Below, in pieces: positions 4,295 to 12,107 of a DNA stretch of 30,945 bases. The stretch is from positions 1 to 30,945 of the IMG/VR virus record IMGVR_UViG_3300030106_004313; one strand, written 5' to 3'. The notes below the pieces were generated by a model. It did not search any database. It was given only the letters and a program-made list of their open reading frames with translations, and had not been told where the DNA came from. The position numbers and the translations under genes were made by a program. The DNA is from a virus. How positions within the stretch are numbered: position 1 is the first letter of the stretch; each line of letters starts with the position of its first letter.

Positions 4295-6187
4295 TTACTC
4301 ACATTCGCCCCATGAAGGCCCCACTTCCACATCGACCTTACTAGGGACATTTAATTTTACCGCGTCTTCCATAATAGATGCAACCTTTTTTGTCTCATCA
4401 GTTGAAATAAATGATACGGCTATCTCGTCATGTATTTGAATTAGCGGGATAATTCCCTCAGAATAAATATTTACCATAGCTTGCTTTGTCATGTCAGCTG
4501 CGGACGCTTGTATGAGTCTGTTAAGAGCTTTGTAAGTGTAAGCTCGCTTTAATCTTGTCGTTGGCCCATATTCATTGACCGCTTCTTTGTAAGGCAGAGC
4601 CTTGTTTAGAGCAAACGTATCAGGCTCCCAAAGGTCAAATCTGCACTTACGTCCTAGTATAGAGCGAATCGAACCTGAGCTGGTGCGATTGTTTAGCTTG
4701 TTCATGACGCCGTTCATCAAAAGTTTAACAAACGGGACTCTGTCATGGTATTGTTGTATTAAACCTTTAGCTTCATCTACAGGTATATCTAATTGATCTG
4801 ACAACTTATTTACGCCCATACCATAGATCAAACCTAAGTTAATCGTTTTGGCTTGCTTTCGTGGTATCTTTGCCATTTCAGCTACCATCGTATGAAAATC
4901 CATGTTGGGATCATTGATGTAACCGTCCACAAACTCATTGACGCCTTTCATGTCGTGATTCTGTGATCGGGCGTAAGCATGAGCGTAGTGAACCAAGATC
5001 CGTGGTTCTTGTTGCGAGTAATCTAAACTAGCCCACTTGGCCCCTTCTTCAGGTAGAAACAACGAGCGTATCATCGGCCCCAGCTGTGGATCACGGGCCG
5101 GTATCTGTTGTAGGTTGGGATGGTTCATACTGATACGTCCTGAAACGGTACCGCCATCGTCTGATCTAATCTGATTAATATGTCCATGTATACGTCCTTG
5201 AGGCGTGGTGTACTTCATAATGGTGCTGATAAACGTACCGTGCGTCTTGTTAAGCTCACGGCATCTGAGGATCAGCTTAGGTAATTCGTGTGTATGTTCT
5301 GCAAGGAACGCTTTCGTGAAACTTGGAGCACCTTTGTCGGTTTTTGGATACGGTAGGCTGACGTTATCAAACGCCTTGGCGAGCGAAGCGGCCGCCCATA
5401 TCTCTACGTTTTCATTGGTAAGATCCTTGATCCGTGAATAAACTTTCTTTTCTTCTTTGAGCAGATAGTCTCTGGTGCGTTCAACGCGGTCTGTATCAAT
5501 ACGGACACCTTTCCATGTCATATCGATAAGGACAGGTAACACGCCCAGCTCAAGATCAACGATAGATTGTAAGTCTTCTTTCTGTATCAGAGCCTTGAAA
5601 CAATTCCAAAGTTCCAAGGTGACTTCGGCGTCAGTCTCTGCATAGGGGCCAACATACATAGACGGTAGCTTCCACAGCTCTGCTTTCGGATCAACACCGA
5701 ACTCCTGTGCTGCTTCAGTCAATCCTTTCTCTGACTTGGTCTTTGATATGTAGTCGTACGCCAGTGCGTTGAGGCTGTAGCTGAACCTGTTCTCATCGAG
5801 AAGTGAGGCAACAACCATTGTATCTATGATACGGCCATTGATTTTAAAACCTGTGCGACGTAGCCAACCGGTATCGTATTGTGCGTTGTGCATGATTTTA
5901 TCAGCGGGGCTTTCGCAGACCTTCTTCATCCAGTTGTTGACAATACGTTCATCAAGGTTACCGCCACCAAGATGTTTAATGGGGACATAACATTTAAAAC
6001 CATCGACAGCTACGGCGTAGCCTACAATCTCTCCATTACCTGTAGGCCAACCTGGACCGCTACCTTTGATATCGGGATCTTTGGTCTCGACATCGATTGC
6101 GATGGTCTTGGCTGAAGACAGATCAGGAAGTTGCTCAGGTGGTATCCACTCGCTCTTCGGTGTAAACATTGCCATTTGTAGTGTCAT
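4295..6187 (-). CDS. polA: Family A DNA polymerase (Pol I-like) with 3'-5' exonuclease
   Basis: This 630-residue replicative polymerase lacks the 5'-3' exonuclease domain, as phage enzymes do. The proofreading domain is intact: Exo I DVE (D32, E34), Exo II NAQYD (N101-D105), Exo III YAETD (Y182-D186). In the polymerase domain, motif A is DYSQQEPR (389-396), motif B is RKQAKTINLGLIYG (443-456) and motif C is HDE (586-588). In motif B the residue equivalent to E. coli Pol I F762 is Leu451; Phe or Tyr here is typical of lytic T7-like phages. The start has AGGA five bases before the ATG. It is the last gene of the replication operon, seven bases after the small secreted-protein gene, and its stop lies inside a 14-bp repeat shared with the RHH promoter region. 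No DnaJ-like zinc insertion is seen. Confidence 0.95.
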   Translation of the reverse strand: MTLQMAMFTPKSEWIPPEQLPDLSSAKTIAIDVETKDPDIKGSGPGWPTGNGEIVGYAVAVDGFKCYVPIKHLGGGNLDERIVNNWMKKVCESPADKIMHNAQYDTGWLRRTGFKINGRIIDTMVVASLLDENRFSYSLNALAYDYISKTKSEKGLTEAAQEFGVDPKAELWKLPSMYVGPYAETDAEVTLELWNCFKALIQKEDLQSIVDLELGVLPVLIDMTWKGVRIDTDRVERTRDYLLKEEKKVYSRIKDLTNENVEIWAAASLAKAFDNVSLPYPKTDKGAPSFTKAFLAEHTHELPKLILRCRELNKTHGTFISTIMKYTTPQGRIHGHINQIRSDDGGTVSGRISMNHPNLQQIPARDPQLGPMIRSLFLPEEGAKWASLDYSQQEPRILVHYAHAYARSQNHDMKGVNEFVDGYINDPNMDFHTMVAEMAKIPRKQAKTINLGLIYGMGVNKLSDQLDIPVDEAKGLIQQYHDRVPFVKLLMNGVMNKLNNRTSSGSIRSILGRKCRFDLWEPDTFALNKALPYKEAVNEYGPTTRLKRAYTYKALNRLIQASAADMTKQAMVNIYSEGIIPLIQIHDEIAVSFISTDETKKVASIMEDAVKLNVPSKVDVEVGPSWGECE

Positions 6188-6194
6188 AATAGTC

Positions 6195-6395
6195 CTATAG
6201 TTTGTTAACTTTAATACATTCGCCTAATACAATGTTGTGATAATGTGGTAATTCTTTTGCCCGATAGTAAATCAGTCTCATCTGACATTCTCGTTTTGTT
6301 TCAAATTCCCAATCAAACATATGCGTAAAACAAGCTTGTTTGGCTTGCCCGTTTGCTATCCATGCAGCACAGATAAGTGCCATTGCCTTAAACAT
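6195..6395 (-). CDS. Small predicted exported protein with cysteines, 66 aa
   Basis: The N-terminus MFKAMALICAAWIANGQAKQ looks like a short signal peptide: a lysine, a hydrophobic core, then an A-x-A-like region. The remainder carries three cysteines (C22, C37, C60) and aromatic residues. It could be periplasmic with a disulphide, or membrane-anchored. I know no family. AGAGG lies eight bases before the ATG. It overlaps the DUF3310 gene by eight bases and precedes polA by seven, so it is co-transcribed with replication genes, which is an odd place for an exported protein. Host takeover or superinfection exclusion would be typical roles for such proteins, but this is only a guess. Confidence 0.6.
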   Translation of the reverse strand: MFKAMALICAAWIANGQAKQACFTHMFDWEFETKRECQMRLIYYRAKELPHYHNIVLGECIKVNKL

Positions 6396-6681
6396 TACTT
6401 TCTACCTCTATTAATTTAGCCAAGTACCACTGAGCTTTCTTTAGATCTTCTACACCATTTTTATGTTTATAACGTATAAGATATTTCATTATATTACCTT
6501 TAAGATAATCTGCAAACCCAGCACCCAACCCAGCTTGTATAACATGAATAGCTTCGACAGCGTTCTGTTTGTAGTGTGGTGGATGGTTTACCGTTTCATC
6601 TTGTTTTCGTATCATGTCTCCTACCTCTCTGTACTTGTCTCGTATCATTTCTCTGTATGGTTTGTGGTCATCATACTTCAT
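6388..6681 (-). CDS. DUF3310 family protein, 97 aa
   Basis: The C-terminal two thirds match the DUF3310 pattern: NHPPHYKQNAVEAIHVIQAG (residues 32-51), GNIMKYLIRYKHKNGVEDLK (62-81), then KAQWYLAKLIE. DUF3310 proteins are common in phage nucleotide-metabolism and replication operons and are sometimes annotated as nucleotide kinases. The biochemical role is not settled. The start is uncertain. The ATG at 6681 overlaps the SET gene by 11 bases, whereas the internal ATG at residue 22 is preceded by a good AGGAG. The first 21 residues (charged, helical) are therefore optional. Its neighbours argue for a replication-linked role. Confidence 0.85.
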   Translation of the reverse strand: MKYDDHKPYREMIRDKYREVGDMIRKQDETVNHPPHYKQNAVEAIHVIQAGLGAGFADYLKGNIMKYLIRYKHKNGVEDLKKAQWYLAKLIEVESNV

Positions 6682-6988
6682 AATTTAACGTCAGCTCCTC
6701 ATCTTTTTTAATCGGTCTCTTTGTAATTATATTATAGACAAGATAATCGTCCCAGTCTTGTGTGCATTCTAAATAACAGTTAGCCTGATCGGCATGGTTT
6801 ATAAAACCACCAAGCGGAGTTCTAATGTAAGTCAGGATCATCGGCACCTTGATATGTGTAGAACCAAGGTCTGTGCCTTTCTTAATATCTTGTGTGGCGT
6901 AAATGCCGTGACCATGAATGGGGCTGACCTGTATACAAACTTCATCAGGCAATGGATTGTAATAAAACCTATTATAATTAATTTTCAT
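6671..6988 (-). CDS. Compact SET-domain protein, putative lysine methyltransferase
   Basis: This 105-residue protein carries the three SET-domain signatures in order. HGHGIYATQDIKKG (residues 25-38) is the G-x-G SAM-binding strand region. GFINHADQANCYLE (61-74) contains the N-H-x4-N element that contacts SAM. KKDEELTLNYEV (94-105) contains the E-L-T-x-x-Y catalytic signature, with Tyr103 as the likely catalytic tyrosine. SET enzymes transfer methyl groups from SAM to lysines. The pre-SET region and post-SET cysteines are absent, so it is a minimal SET core close to the smallest known viral forms. It overlaps the zinc-ribbon gene upstream and the DUF3310 gene downstream by 11 bases each, so it belongs to the replication operon. 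The substrate is unknown: a host nucleoid or ribosomal protein, or a phage replication protein, are all possible. Confidence 0.8.
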   Translation of the reverse strand: MKINYNRFYYNPLPDEVCIQVSPIHGHGIYATQDIKKGTDLGSTHIKVPMILTYIRTPLGGFINHADQANCYLECTQDWDDYLVYNIITKRPIKKDEELTLNYEV

Positions 6989-7262
6989 TTTCTAACTCTT
7001 TAATTCTATTTTTTAATCGTGTAATTTCATCAGTAAATTTTTTCTTATGTTTATGTCTATGAGCCGCACCTCTACAATTAGGACTGCAATACTTTAAACC
7101 TAAACGGCCTTGCTTCATTCTAATCACCAAAATTTGTTTTACCTTTTTGCATTGAGGACATTTAAAATCAAAAGTTTTGGTTGCCTTAATATTTTTTATA
7201 CGATCCTGTGCTTCTTCTATTTCTTTATCATACTCTCTTCTTGCTTGTTTATAAGTTTTCAT
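6978..7262 (-). CDS. Zinc-ribbon protein flanked by coiled-coil segments, 94 aa
   Basis: A charged helix (about residues 1-30: YDKEIEEAQDRIKNIKAT) leads into FKCPQCKKVKQ (C35, C38) and KYCSPNCRGAAHRHKHKKK (C58, C63), giving a four-cysteine zinc site. A second charged helix, EITRLKNRIKELENEN, ends the protein. The helix, zinc finger, helix layout with a His/Lys-rich stretch suggests a dimer that binds DNA or RNA. No named family comes to mind. The ATG overlaps the helicase stop (ATGA), and AGGAG lies ten bases upstream. It is co-transcribed with the helicase and the SET gene. Confidence 0.7.
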   Translation of the reverse strand: MKTYKQARREYDKEIEEAQDRIKNIKATKTFDFKCPQCKKVKQILVIRMKQGRLGLKYCSPNCRGAAHRHKHKKKFTDEITRLKNRIKELENEN

Positions 7263-8770
7263 ATGTGATAGCTCCTGTTGTTGTCATCAGGTTCAATGAT
7301 GTAAAGATTTTGCTTGGCCCGTGTAACGGCTACATAGAATACGCGGTGTACGTCATCGTTACCAATTCGCATGGCATCGTCAGCCGCGGGCGATAAGTCG
7401 GTGAATATCACAACATTTTCAGACTCACCGCCCTTGGACCCGTGTATCGTGGATACTGTAATGCGAGGCTCGCCATTAAATTTCTCACCTCTGCGTAACA
7501 GGGCCGTAATGTATACTCTTGACTCTTCGGGCAATCTATCGAGTGCCTTGTGCCATATAAGTTCATCCCCTACAACAAGTCCGTGACTGTTCTGTAATGT
7601 TGCCATGTCTAGCAAATCTTGATCATCTATGCCACTTAATTTTTTAAAACCTCGCTTGACCCGTGTGCCACTGGACATGAAGCTGTAGACGTCTCTTGCT
7701 GTATCGAGTGTAATCTGTTTACCTTTTCGCAGTTGTTCCCAGCCATTCACAGCTGAAGATATCTTTGCAGATATAGAACGATGACCTTTGTGTGAGAAGA
7801 GCAGACCCATAGACTTGAGTGTTTCTGCGACTGGATTTAAGATGTAACCCGCTTGAGCTAAGATCAGCCATTGTCCCTCTGTAAGATCAATGTCATCAAG
7901 TCGTGCCATGTGTTTGACCGTACCCTCTTCTTCTTTGGGCTGATAGCGTTTCGGATACCTATGCTTTATTCTATCAACAATAGATTCAGCGATCTTGTGT
8001 ATCTGTCTTGGTACTCTGAACGACTGGTCTAGTGTCTCAGAGGTGCCTTCTAAATTAATAAACTGGTCAACATCAGCTCCCGCCCACCTGTAAATAGCCT
8101 GATCATCATCTCCAGCTGCATACATGGCTTTGCTCTTCTTATCCAAGGCGTGGGCTATGTCCCACTGTAAAGGCGATAAGTCCTGTGCTTCATCAAGAAA
8201 TGTAATCTCAAAGGTCGGACAGATACGGTCATAGTCTTTAACAAACATCTCAAGCATATCTGTGAAGTCATAGAGGTTACGTTGTTTCTTATATTCGATG
8301 TAGCATTTGTGGACGTAGTTTACTGTGTTCCAGTCATCTTCTATATATGATTCATTATACTGTTCTCGCAGTGAGACTTTGCGTAGCCGTGCTAGATTGA
8401 TAATATTTAATATGGGATGATCGTTGTTCTGTTTATCGATAATATCTTCATCCATACCGCTGATACGTCCAAATGATATACCTATCTTCTGCCCCAGCTC
8501 TAGGAAATGTTCTCGTGATAAGACTTGCTCTGGCCTTATTTCTGACAAATTTAGTGCAAGGCTGTGTAAAGTCCTGAAGAAAAACAAATCTTTTTCAGGA
8601 TCTAGTTTAAATCTAGACGCTGCTCTTTCTTTAGCTTCATTGGCTGCTTTCTTTGTAAACGCAAGAAAGGCAATGTGGTTTGGATGTACGCCCTGACTAA
8701 GATGATTGTCTACCATATTAAGTAGTGTTGTTGTCTTGCCTGTACCTGGGGGCCCGAATATACGAAACAT
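7259..8770 (-). CDS. Superfamily 1 UvrD/Rep-like DNA helicase
   Basis: This 503-residue helicase has all main SF1A motifs: Walker A GPPGTGKTT (6-14), Walker B FLDEAQD (191-197), motif III GDDDQAIYRWAGA (220-232), motif IV DQSFRVP (248-254), motif V TIHGSKGGE (441-449) and motif VI VFYVAVTRAK (477-486). It unwinds DNA 3'-5' by family analogy. It begins almost at Walker A and has no N-terminal Q-motif; at 503 residues it is well short of a roughly 720-residue UvrD, nearer the size of T4 Dda. It overlaps the 101-residue gene upstream by one base (TAATG) and the zinc-ribbon gene by four. Likely roles are replication restart, strand displacement or recombination beside the primase and PolA. Confidence 0.92.
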   Translation of the reverse strand: MFRIFGPPGTGKTTTLLNMVDNHLSQGVHPNHIAFLAFTKKAANEAKERAASRFKLDPEKDLFFFRTLHSLALNLSEIRPEQVLSREHFLELGQKIGISFGRISGMDEDIIDKQNNDHPILNIINLARLRKVSLREQYNESYIEDDWNTVNYVHKCYIEYKKQRNLYDFTDMLEMFVKDYDRICPTFEITFLDEAQDLSPLQWDIAHALDKKSKAMYAAGDDDQAIYRWAGADVDQFINLEGTSETLDQSFRVPRQIHKIAESIVDRIKHRYPKRYQPKEEEGTVKHMARLDDIDLTEGQWLILAQAGYILNPVAETLKSMGLLFSHKGHRSISAKISSAVNGWEQLRKGKQITLDTARDVYSFMSSGTRVKRGFKKLSGIDDQDLLDMATLQNSHGLVVGDELIWHKALDRLPEESRVYITALLRRGEKFNGEPRITVSTIHGSKGGESENVVIFTDLSPAADDAMRIGNDDVHRVFYVAVTRAKQNLYIIEPDDNNRSYHI

Positions 8771-9075
8771 TAGTTGTCATTACTAGGACTAATAGGTGGT
8801 TCAAAACCAAGGTCTTCTAAGAACTCATCAACTTGCTGGTCAGATGGTATCTCATGGACAAAGATCGGTGTTGTTTCTCCTACCCAAGCACCAACAACAT
8901 TGAACTCCATCCACTCTACGGCTTCTTCATGTGTCATGCCATCTCGTTCCATAAAAATTTTTATGGCTTTGTTGTAGCTGTATACTAATACGTCAGGCAT
9001 ATTGATGCGACTACCTGTGCCTATGATAGCATCTTCAAGTCCATCAGCTTTGACCATTCTTTCATCGTCTTGCAT
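8770..9075 (-). CDS. Conserved phage protein of unknown function, 101 aa
   Basis: This acidic protein has a conserved-looking core: GLEDAIIGTGSRINMPDVLV, then YSYNKAIKIFMERDGMTHEE and FNVVGAWVGETTPIF. I recall similar small proteins beside primase and helicase genes of marine podoviruses, without an assigned function. No cysteine pair, signal peptide or membrane segment is seen; the C-terminus is acidic (DQQVDEFLEDLGFEPP). AAGGAG lies six bases before the ATG, and the start overlaps the primase stop by one base. Placement between primase and helicase suggests a replisome accessory, but this is inference. Confidence 0.75.
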   Translation of the reverse strand: MQDDERMVKADGLEDAIIGTGSRINMPDVLVYSYNKAIKIFMERDGMTHEEAVEWMEFNVVGAWVGETTPIFVHEIPSDQQVDEFLEDLGFEPPISPSNDN

Positions 9076-10604
9076 TAAAAAGGCTCCTTTTCTGTTTGTA
9101 AATTTGGTGTATTAAACTCGTGATCCGTGTTACGGTGTGCGGGTATTGCCCAAACGCGTACGGATCGGTTACTGATTTTCATAACCGTACTGGACCCGTT
9201 AATATCCCGTAAGCGTTGGGCAATCTTGTGCGACTTGTACTCAAAAAACTTATTCTTCTTAAGAAAGTTTTCAAAGTCTCTTAGTCGAAAGTAAGTTAAG
9301 TGGGCCTCTTCATCGGTCCAAGGCCGTCTTAACAATATCTCTTCTCTTTCCTGTGCTTGCTGTAAGTGTCTGCAAAACTCTTCTAAGTAATCGTAGAACT
9401 GTCCGCTTGTGCTCGCATCTTCTGCTACTTCTATGATAGCGGCATCGTTTTCTTTCATCTCATTGAGCAAAGCACTGATCCGTGCTTCCCAAGTTTCTTT
9501 TCGTACAGAGCGTGGCATAAAGTTAAGCTGTTCCATGCAAGCTTTCTGAAAGGTAGGCTGTGATAGCAATGCTTCTGTGTCTAGCTCTAGGGGCTCCCCT
9601 GAGACGTCTAAAAACCAAACAGGCGGTGTTGAGTTATATTTTCTTAAATTAGCGACTGTTGCCCCTTGTACGGCCGACCCTACGCCATGTAATCGTGTTC
9701 TGCACAGCTCTTTGTTACAATGTGCATTAATCGGACTATCTGTGCATTTGTAGGCATAGTCTTTCTTCTTAGCTTGGTTGGCAACAAGATTGACCTCACT
9801 TAATGGTAGTGGTGGATCAAGGTAGGTCATGTTGTAGGTTAGTATCTCTGTCTCCCAGCTGTCAGGAAATGCTTTGCGTAAGTAAACAGCAAGGTTAAAT
9901 AATCCGTTGTTACGTCCACCCTCACTGATTTTACTTTCACATAAAGTCTGTAAGCATGGTGGCCCATCTTTAATTGGTGTGTCTTTTATATCTTCTACTT
10001 GTAATGCTAGTATCTGCTCGTTATTGAGCTTATATTGATCGTACAGGGCGATAAATTCTTCTAAGGTAGCAGAGGTGCCGTCATCCTTTATCGCGTACCT
10101 AAGGCCACTTTCTGCGTCATAATACGGTAAGTTTAAAAAATTACCTACATCGCCACGATCTAAATGTAATTTAATCTGTTTTGGAAATATCTCGCTTTGA
10201 CCGTAGCCAAGAGCAGCTGATATATGTTGTAAGGTTTGTTGCATATCTTTTGCTTCTACCCAGTCTTCGCTAAATAAAAAGCAATGTGCCCCACCACTTT
10301 TGGAACGACATACAACCAGTGGTAGTTTTACTTTTCTTATCTTCTCGACAAGAACTTTATGGTCAAGAGGATAGGTATCAATATCAATACAACCCCACTT
10401 ACACTGTGATTGTGCATTGATCGGTATGATACCGAGAGAGTCCCCTTTTCCTGACAGATGGCCCACCCAATGATCCTTGGTCCGTGGCTCCCTAACGAGA
10501 GCCGCTCTACCGGACTTCTTACCATTGGTTTGGGTCTTATCTATCTTATAAGTGCCAAACGCCTCTTCTAGTCCGTCAAATATTGAACTAAAAGTCTCCC
10601 ACAT
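9075..10604 (-). CDS. Archaeo-eukaryotic-type primase (TOTE/prim-pol-like), 509 aa
   Basis: The N-terminal half is an AEP-superfamily primase domain. The metal-binding IDID (D74, D76) follows CKWGC. Next comes CRSKSGGAHCFLF with the S-x-H-like nucleotide-binding element (S103, H107), then EIFPKQ (138-143) and GNFLNLPYY (154-162). This series matches TOTE-type and related phage primases. A primase C-terminal region follows: EGGRNNGLFNLAVYLRKAF (227-245) and a probable zinc site, C286 with H294, C295 and C300. The last 190 residues are a separate helical domain I do not recognise, perhaps for helicase or DNA binding. It makes primers for PolA in the same operon. It overlaps the SSB-like gene and the 101-residue gene by one base each. 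This is not a T7 gp4-type primase-helicase. Confidence 0.85.
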   Translation of the reverse strand: MWETFSSIFDGLEEAFGTYKIDKTQTNGKKSGRAALVREPRTKDHWVGHLSGKGDSLGIIPINAQSQCKWGCIDIDTYPLDHKVLVEKIRKVKLPLVVCRSKSGGAHCFLFSEDWVEAKDMQQTLQHISAALGYGQSEIFPKQIKLHLDRGDVGNFLNLPYYDAESGLRYAIKDDGTSATLEEFIALYDQYKLNNEQILALQVEDIKDTPIKDGPPCLQTLCESKISEGGRNNGLFNLAVYLRKAFPDSWETEILTYNMTYLDPPLPLSEVNLVANQAKKKDYAYKCTDSPINAHCNKELCRTRLHGVGSAVQGATVANLRKYNSTPPVWFLDVSGEPLELDTEALLSQPTFQKACMEQLNFMPRSVRKETWEARISALLNEMKENDAAIIEVAEDASTSGQFYDYLEEFCRHLQQAQEREEILLRRPWTDEEAHLTYFRLRDFENFLKKNKFFEYKSHKIAQRLRDINGSSTVMKISNRSVRVWAIPAHRNTDHEFNTPNLQTEKEPF

Positions 10605-11443
10605 TAGAATGGCATATTTCCTTGACCGCCTTTGCTTTCAGCTTTTGGCGGTGTTGCAGGCTTTGGTGCTTCTGCTTGAGGTTCATCTTGCTCATATTTT
10701 ACATCAACATTATTCTGCTCAACAGATAAAGCAAAAGCCTTTGCCTCATTATAAAGGTTTATATTCGTCAGCTCTTCTTTCAGCTTCATGTCCCAAACAA
10801 AATAGTCACCCTTACGTCCACTCTCCATGTAGGTACCAAGACTATAGGTATATAAAAACCTTGGCGGTATAAACATAGAACCGTCAGCTTTCTGCTTACG
10901 TCTTGTGGATATTATGCTATTCCACTTACGACTTGCTTTGAGAGAAGTGCTCTTCATAGCAATCATGACAGCATCTGTAGCTCCAGTCGGTTTACCGTTT
11001 TGATCAGTCTTTATAATTAAACAGTAATGCTGATGAGTGTCTTCGATGTAGTGACCTGACCCATCGGTAAGATATTCTTTATTATCTTCCTTAGATCTTT
11101 CTGTAGCTGGACACTCTTCTTTCGTAGAATATATAGCTATTGGTGCACTTTGCTCATCACCAAGAGGAGACCATTGAATAAAACGTCTTTGAAATACACA
11201 AGGTAAAACCAAGACGCCTTTCTCTCTATCGTAGATCTCACCAGTCACTGTATTATACATATCGCCTGATACAGATCCTCGATTAGCTTCAAGTATTTGC
11301 TTTGATAAATTCGTTTTTAAAAACGGAATACTTAAAGTCTCTTGATCGACTTCTCTATTACCTAGACCTGAGTCGGCTTCCACCATACTGAAATCTAGTG
11401 TCGCAACTTGTTGTTGCTCTTTTTTTACTACTGATTCTGCCAT
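10604..11443 (-). CDS. SSB-like phage replication protein, 279 aa
   Basis: I recognise the pattern of a protein common in marine podoviruses and usually placed next to the primase. It reads SIPFLKTNLSKQI (38-50), SGDMYNTVTGEIYDREKGVL, LPCVFQRRFIQWSPLGDEQS, ATERSKEDNKEYLTDGSGHY, AMKSTSLKASRKWNS and IPPRFLYTYSLGTY, probably beta-rich. The C-terminal 40 residues are a disordered Pro/Ala/Glu linker ending in GNMPF, like the D-I-P-F tip of bacterial and T7-like SSBs that recruits replication proteins. The tip is less acidic than usual. Together this supports a single-stranded DNA-binding role, though the core is not an obvious OB fold by eye. AAAGG lies seven bases before the ATG, which abuts the upstream stop. 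Confidence 0.7.
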   Translation of the reverse strand: MAESVVKKEQQQVATLDFSMVEADSGLGNREVDQETLSIPFLKTNLSKQILEANRGSVSGDMYNTVTGEIYDREKGVLVLPCVFQRRFIQWSPLGDEQSAPIAIYSTKEECPATERSKEDNKEYLTDGSGHYIEDTHQHYCLIIKTDQNGKPTGATDAVMIAMKSTSLKASRKWNSIISTRRKQKADGSMFIPPRFLYTYSLGTYMESGRKGDYFVWDMKLKEELTNINLYNEAKAFALSVEQNNVDVKYEQDEPQAEAPKPATPPKAESKGGQGNMPF

Positions 11444-12013
11444 TTACTTTCCTTTCATAATTTTAGCTCTACGGCCTGTCCACGCACCAAACACTGGCGG
11501 TATCTCTTGACCGGCTTCAGTTTGTTCTCTTATCCAAGATTTAAGTGTACTGCTGTGTACGATCTCTTTCTTATCGACAGTAAATCCTCGTGACAAAGCA
11601 GCTTCATAGAAATCTTTGGCGATGTTGTCTTCACCCATACCGAACTCAGCCGCTACAGATGATTTAATTAAATCACCAAAGCCATTGCCTCGCAGCCAAT
11701 CATGTGCTTGTGGGCGATCAGCTACTTTAATTGACCCACCATAGGTAGGTACAATCTCGACCTTAGAGCCATCTGATAAAGTGAAGCTTTCTAGGTTAAT
11801 CTCTTCCATCAACAAAGGCATATCTTCATCAGTTAAGGCAAGAAGTTCTTTCTTCGCAGTCTTGAGTTTATCCTCAAGCTGGGAAACCTCGTCTTCTTTT
11901 AAGGATATCTTATGTGCAATGTCAGCTACGCTTTTAAGCTTATCTGTGCTAACATCACTAATAGAATCTGCACTAGTAGCGTCAGCTTCTACCTGTTTTA
12001 ATAAATCACTCAT
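11444..12013 (-). CDS. Coiled-coil phage protein, first gene of the replication operon, 189 aa
   Basis: I start at the ATG at 12013 (MSDLLKQVEADATS), which has GGAGA seven bases upstream; an in-frame TTG at 12019 is less likely. Residues about 30-65 form a heptad-like coiled coil (ISLKEDEVSQLEDKLKTAKK). The C-terminal half carries conserved-looking blocks: DGSKVEIVPTYGGSIKV, WLRGNGFGDLIKSSV, HSSTLKSWIREQ and PPVFGAWTGRRAKI. I recall this arrangement next to SSB-like genes of marine podoviruses, with no known function. It is the promoter-proximal gene of the operon ending with polA and abuts the SSB-like gene. It may be a replication accessory factor, such as a helicase loader or an SSB partner; this is not shown. 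Confidence 0.7.
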   Translation of the reverse strand: MSDLLKQVEADATSADSISDVSTDKLKSVADIAHKISLKEDEVSQLEDKLKTAKKELLALTDEDMPLLMEEINLESFTLSDGSKVEIVPTYGGSIKVADRPQAHDWLRGNGFGDLIKSSVAAEFGMGEDNIAKDFYEAALSRGFTVDKKEIVHSSTLKSWIREQTEAGQEIPPVFGAWTGRRAKIMKGK

Positions 12014-12052
12014 GTTCAAATCTCCGTTGTTCGTGATTAAAAGTCGTTATTA

Positions 12053-12097
12053 TTGACTTGCATATAAGAAGATATGCGTTATATAATATATTGTCAA
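12053..12097. promoter_or_regulatory. Divergent promoter region between replication operon and SNF2 helicase
   Basis: On the plus strand TTGCAT (12058-12063) and TATAAT (12082-12087) are 18 bases apart and lead to the SNF2 gene at 12108. On the minus strand TTGACA (12097-12092) and TATCTT (12074-12069) are 17 bases apart and lead to the operon start at 12013. An inverted repeat, GCATAT (12060-12065) and ATATGC (12072-12077) with a 6-base spacer, lies inside both promoters, so one regulator could switch both. Outer TTGAC/GTCAA arms (12053-12057, 12093-12097) add to the symmetry. Confidence 0.6.
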
Positions 12098-12107
12098 GGG
12101 AGTTATC

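Noticed and set aside
2669-4298. TCGCATAA as a conserved phage promoter element
   Set aside because: It occurs before the 77- and 68-residue genes, but other copies are inside a coding end (30885-30892) or at the polA stop, so a promoter role is not supported.
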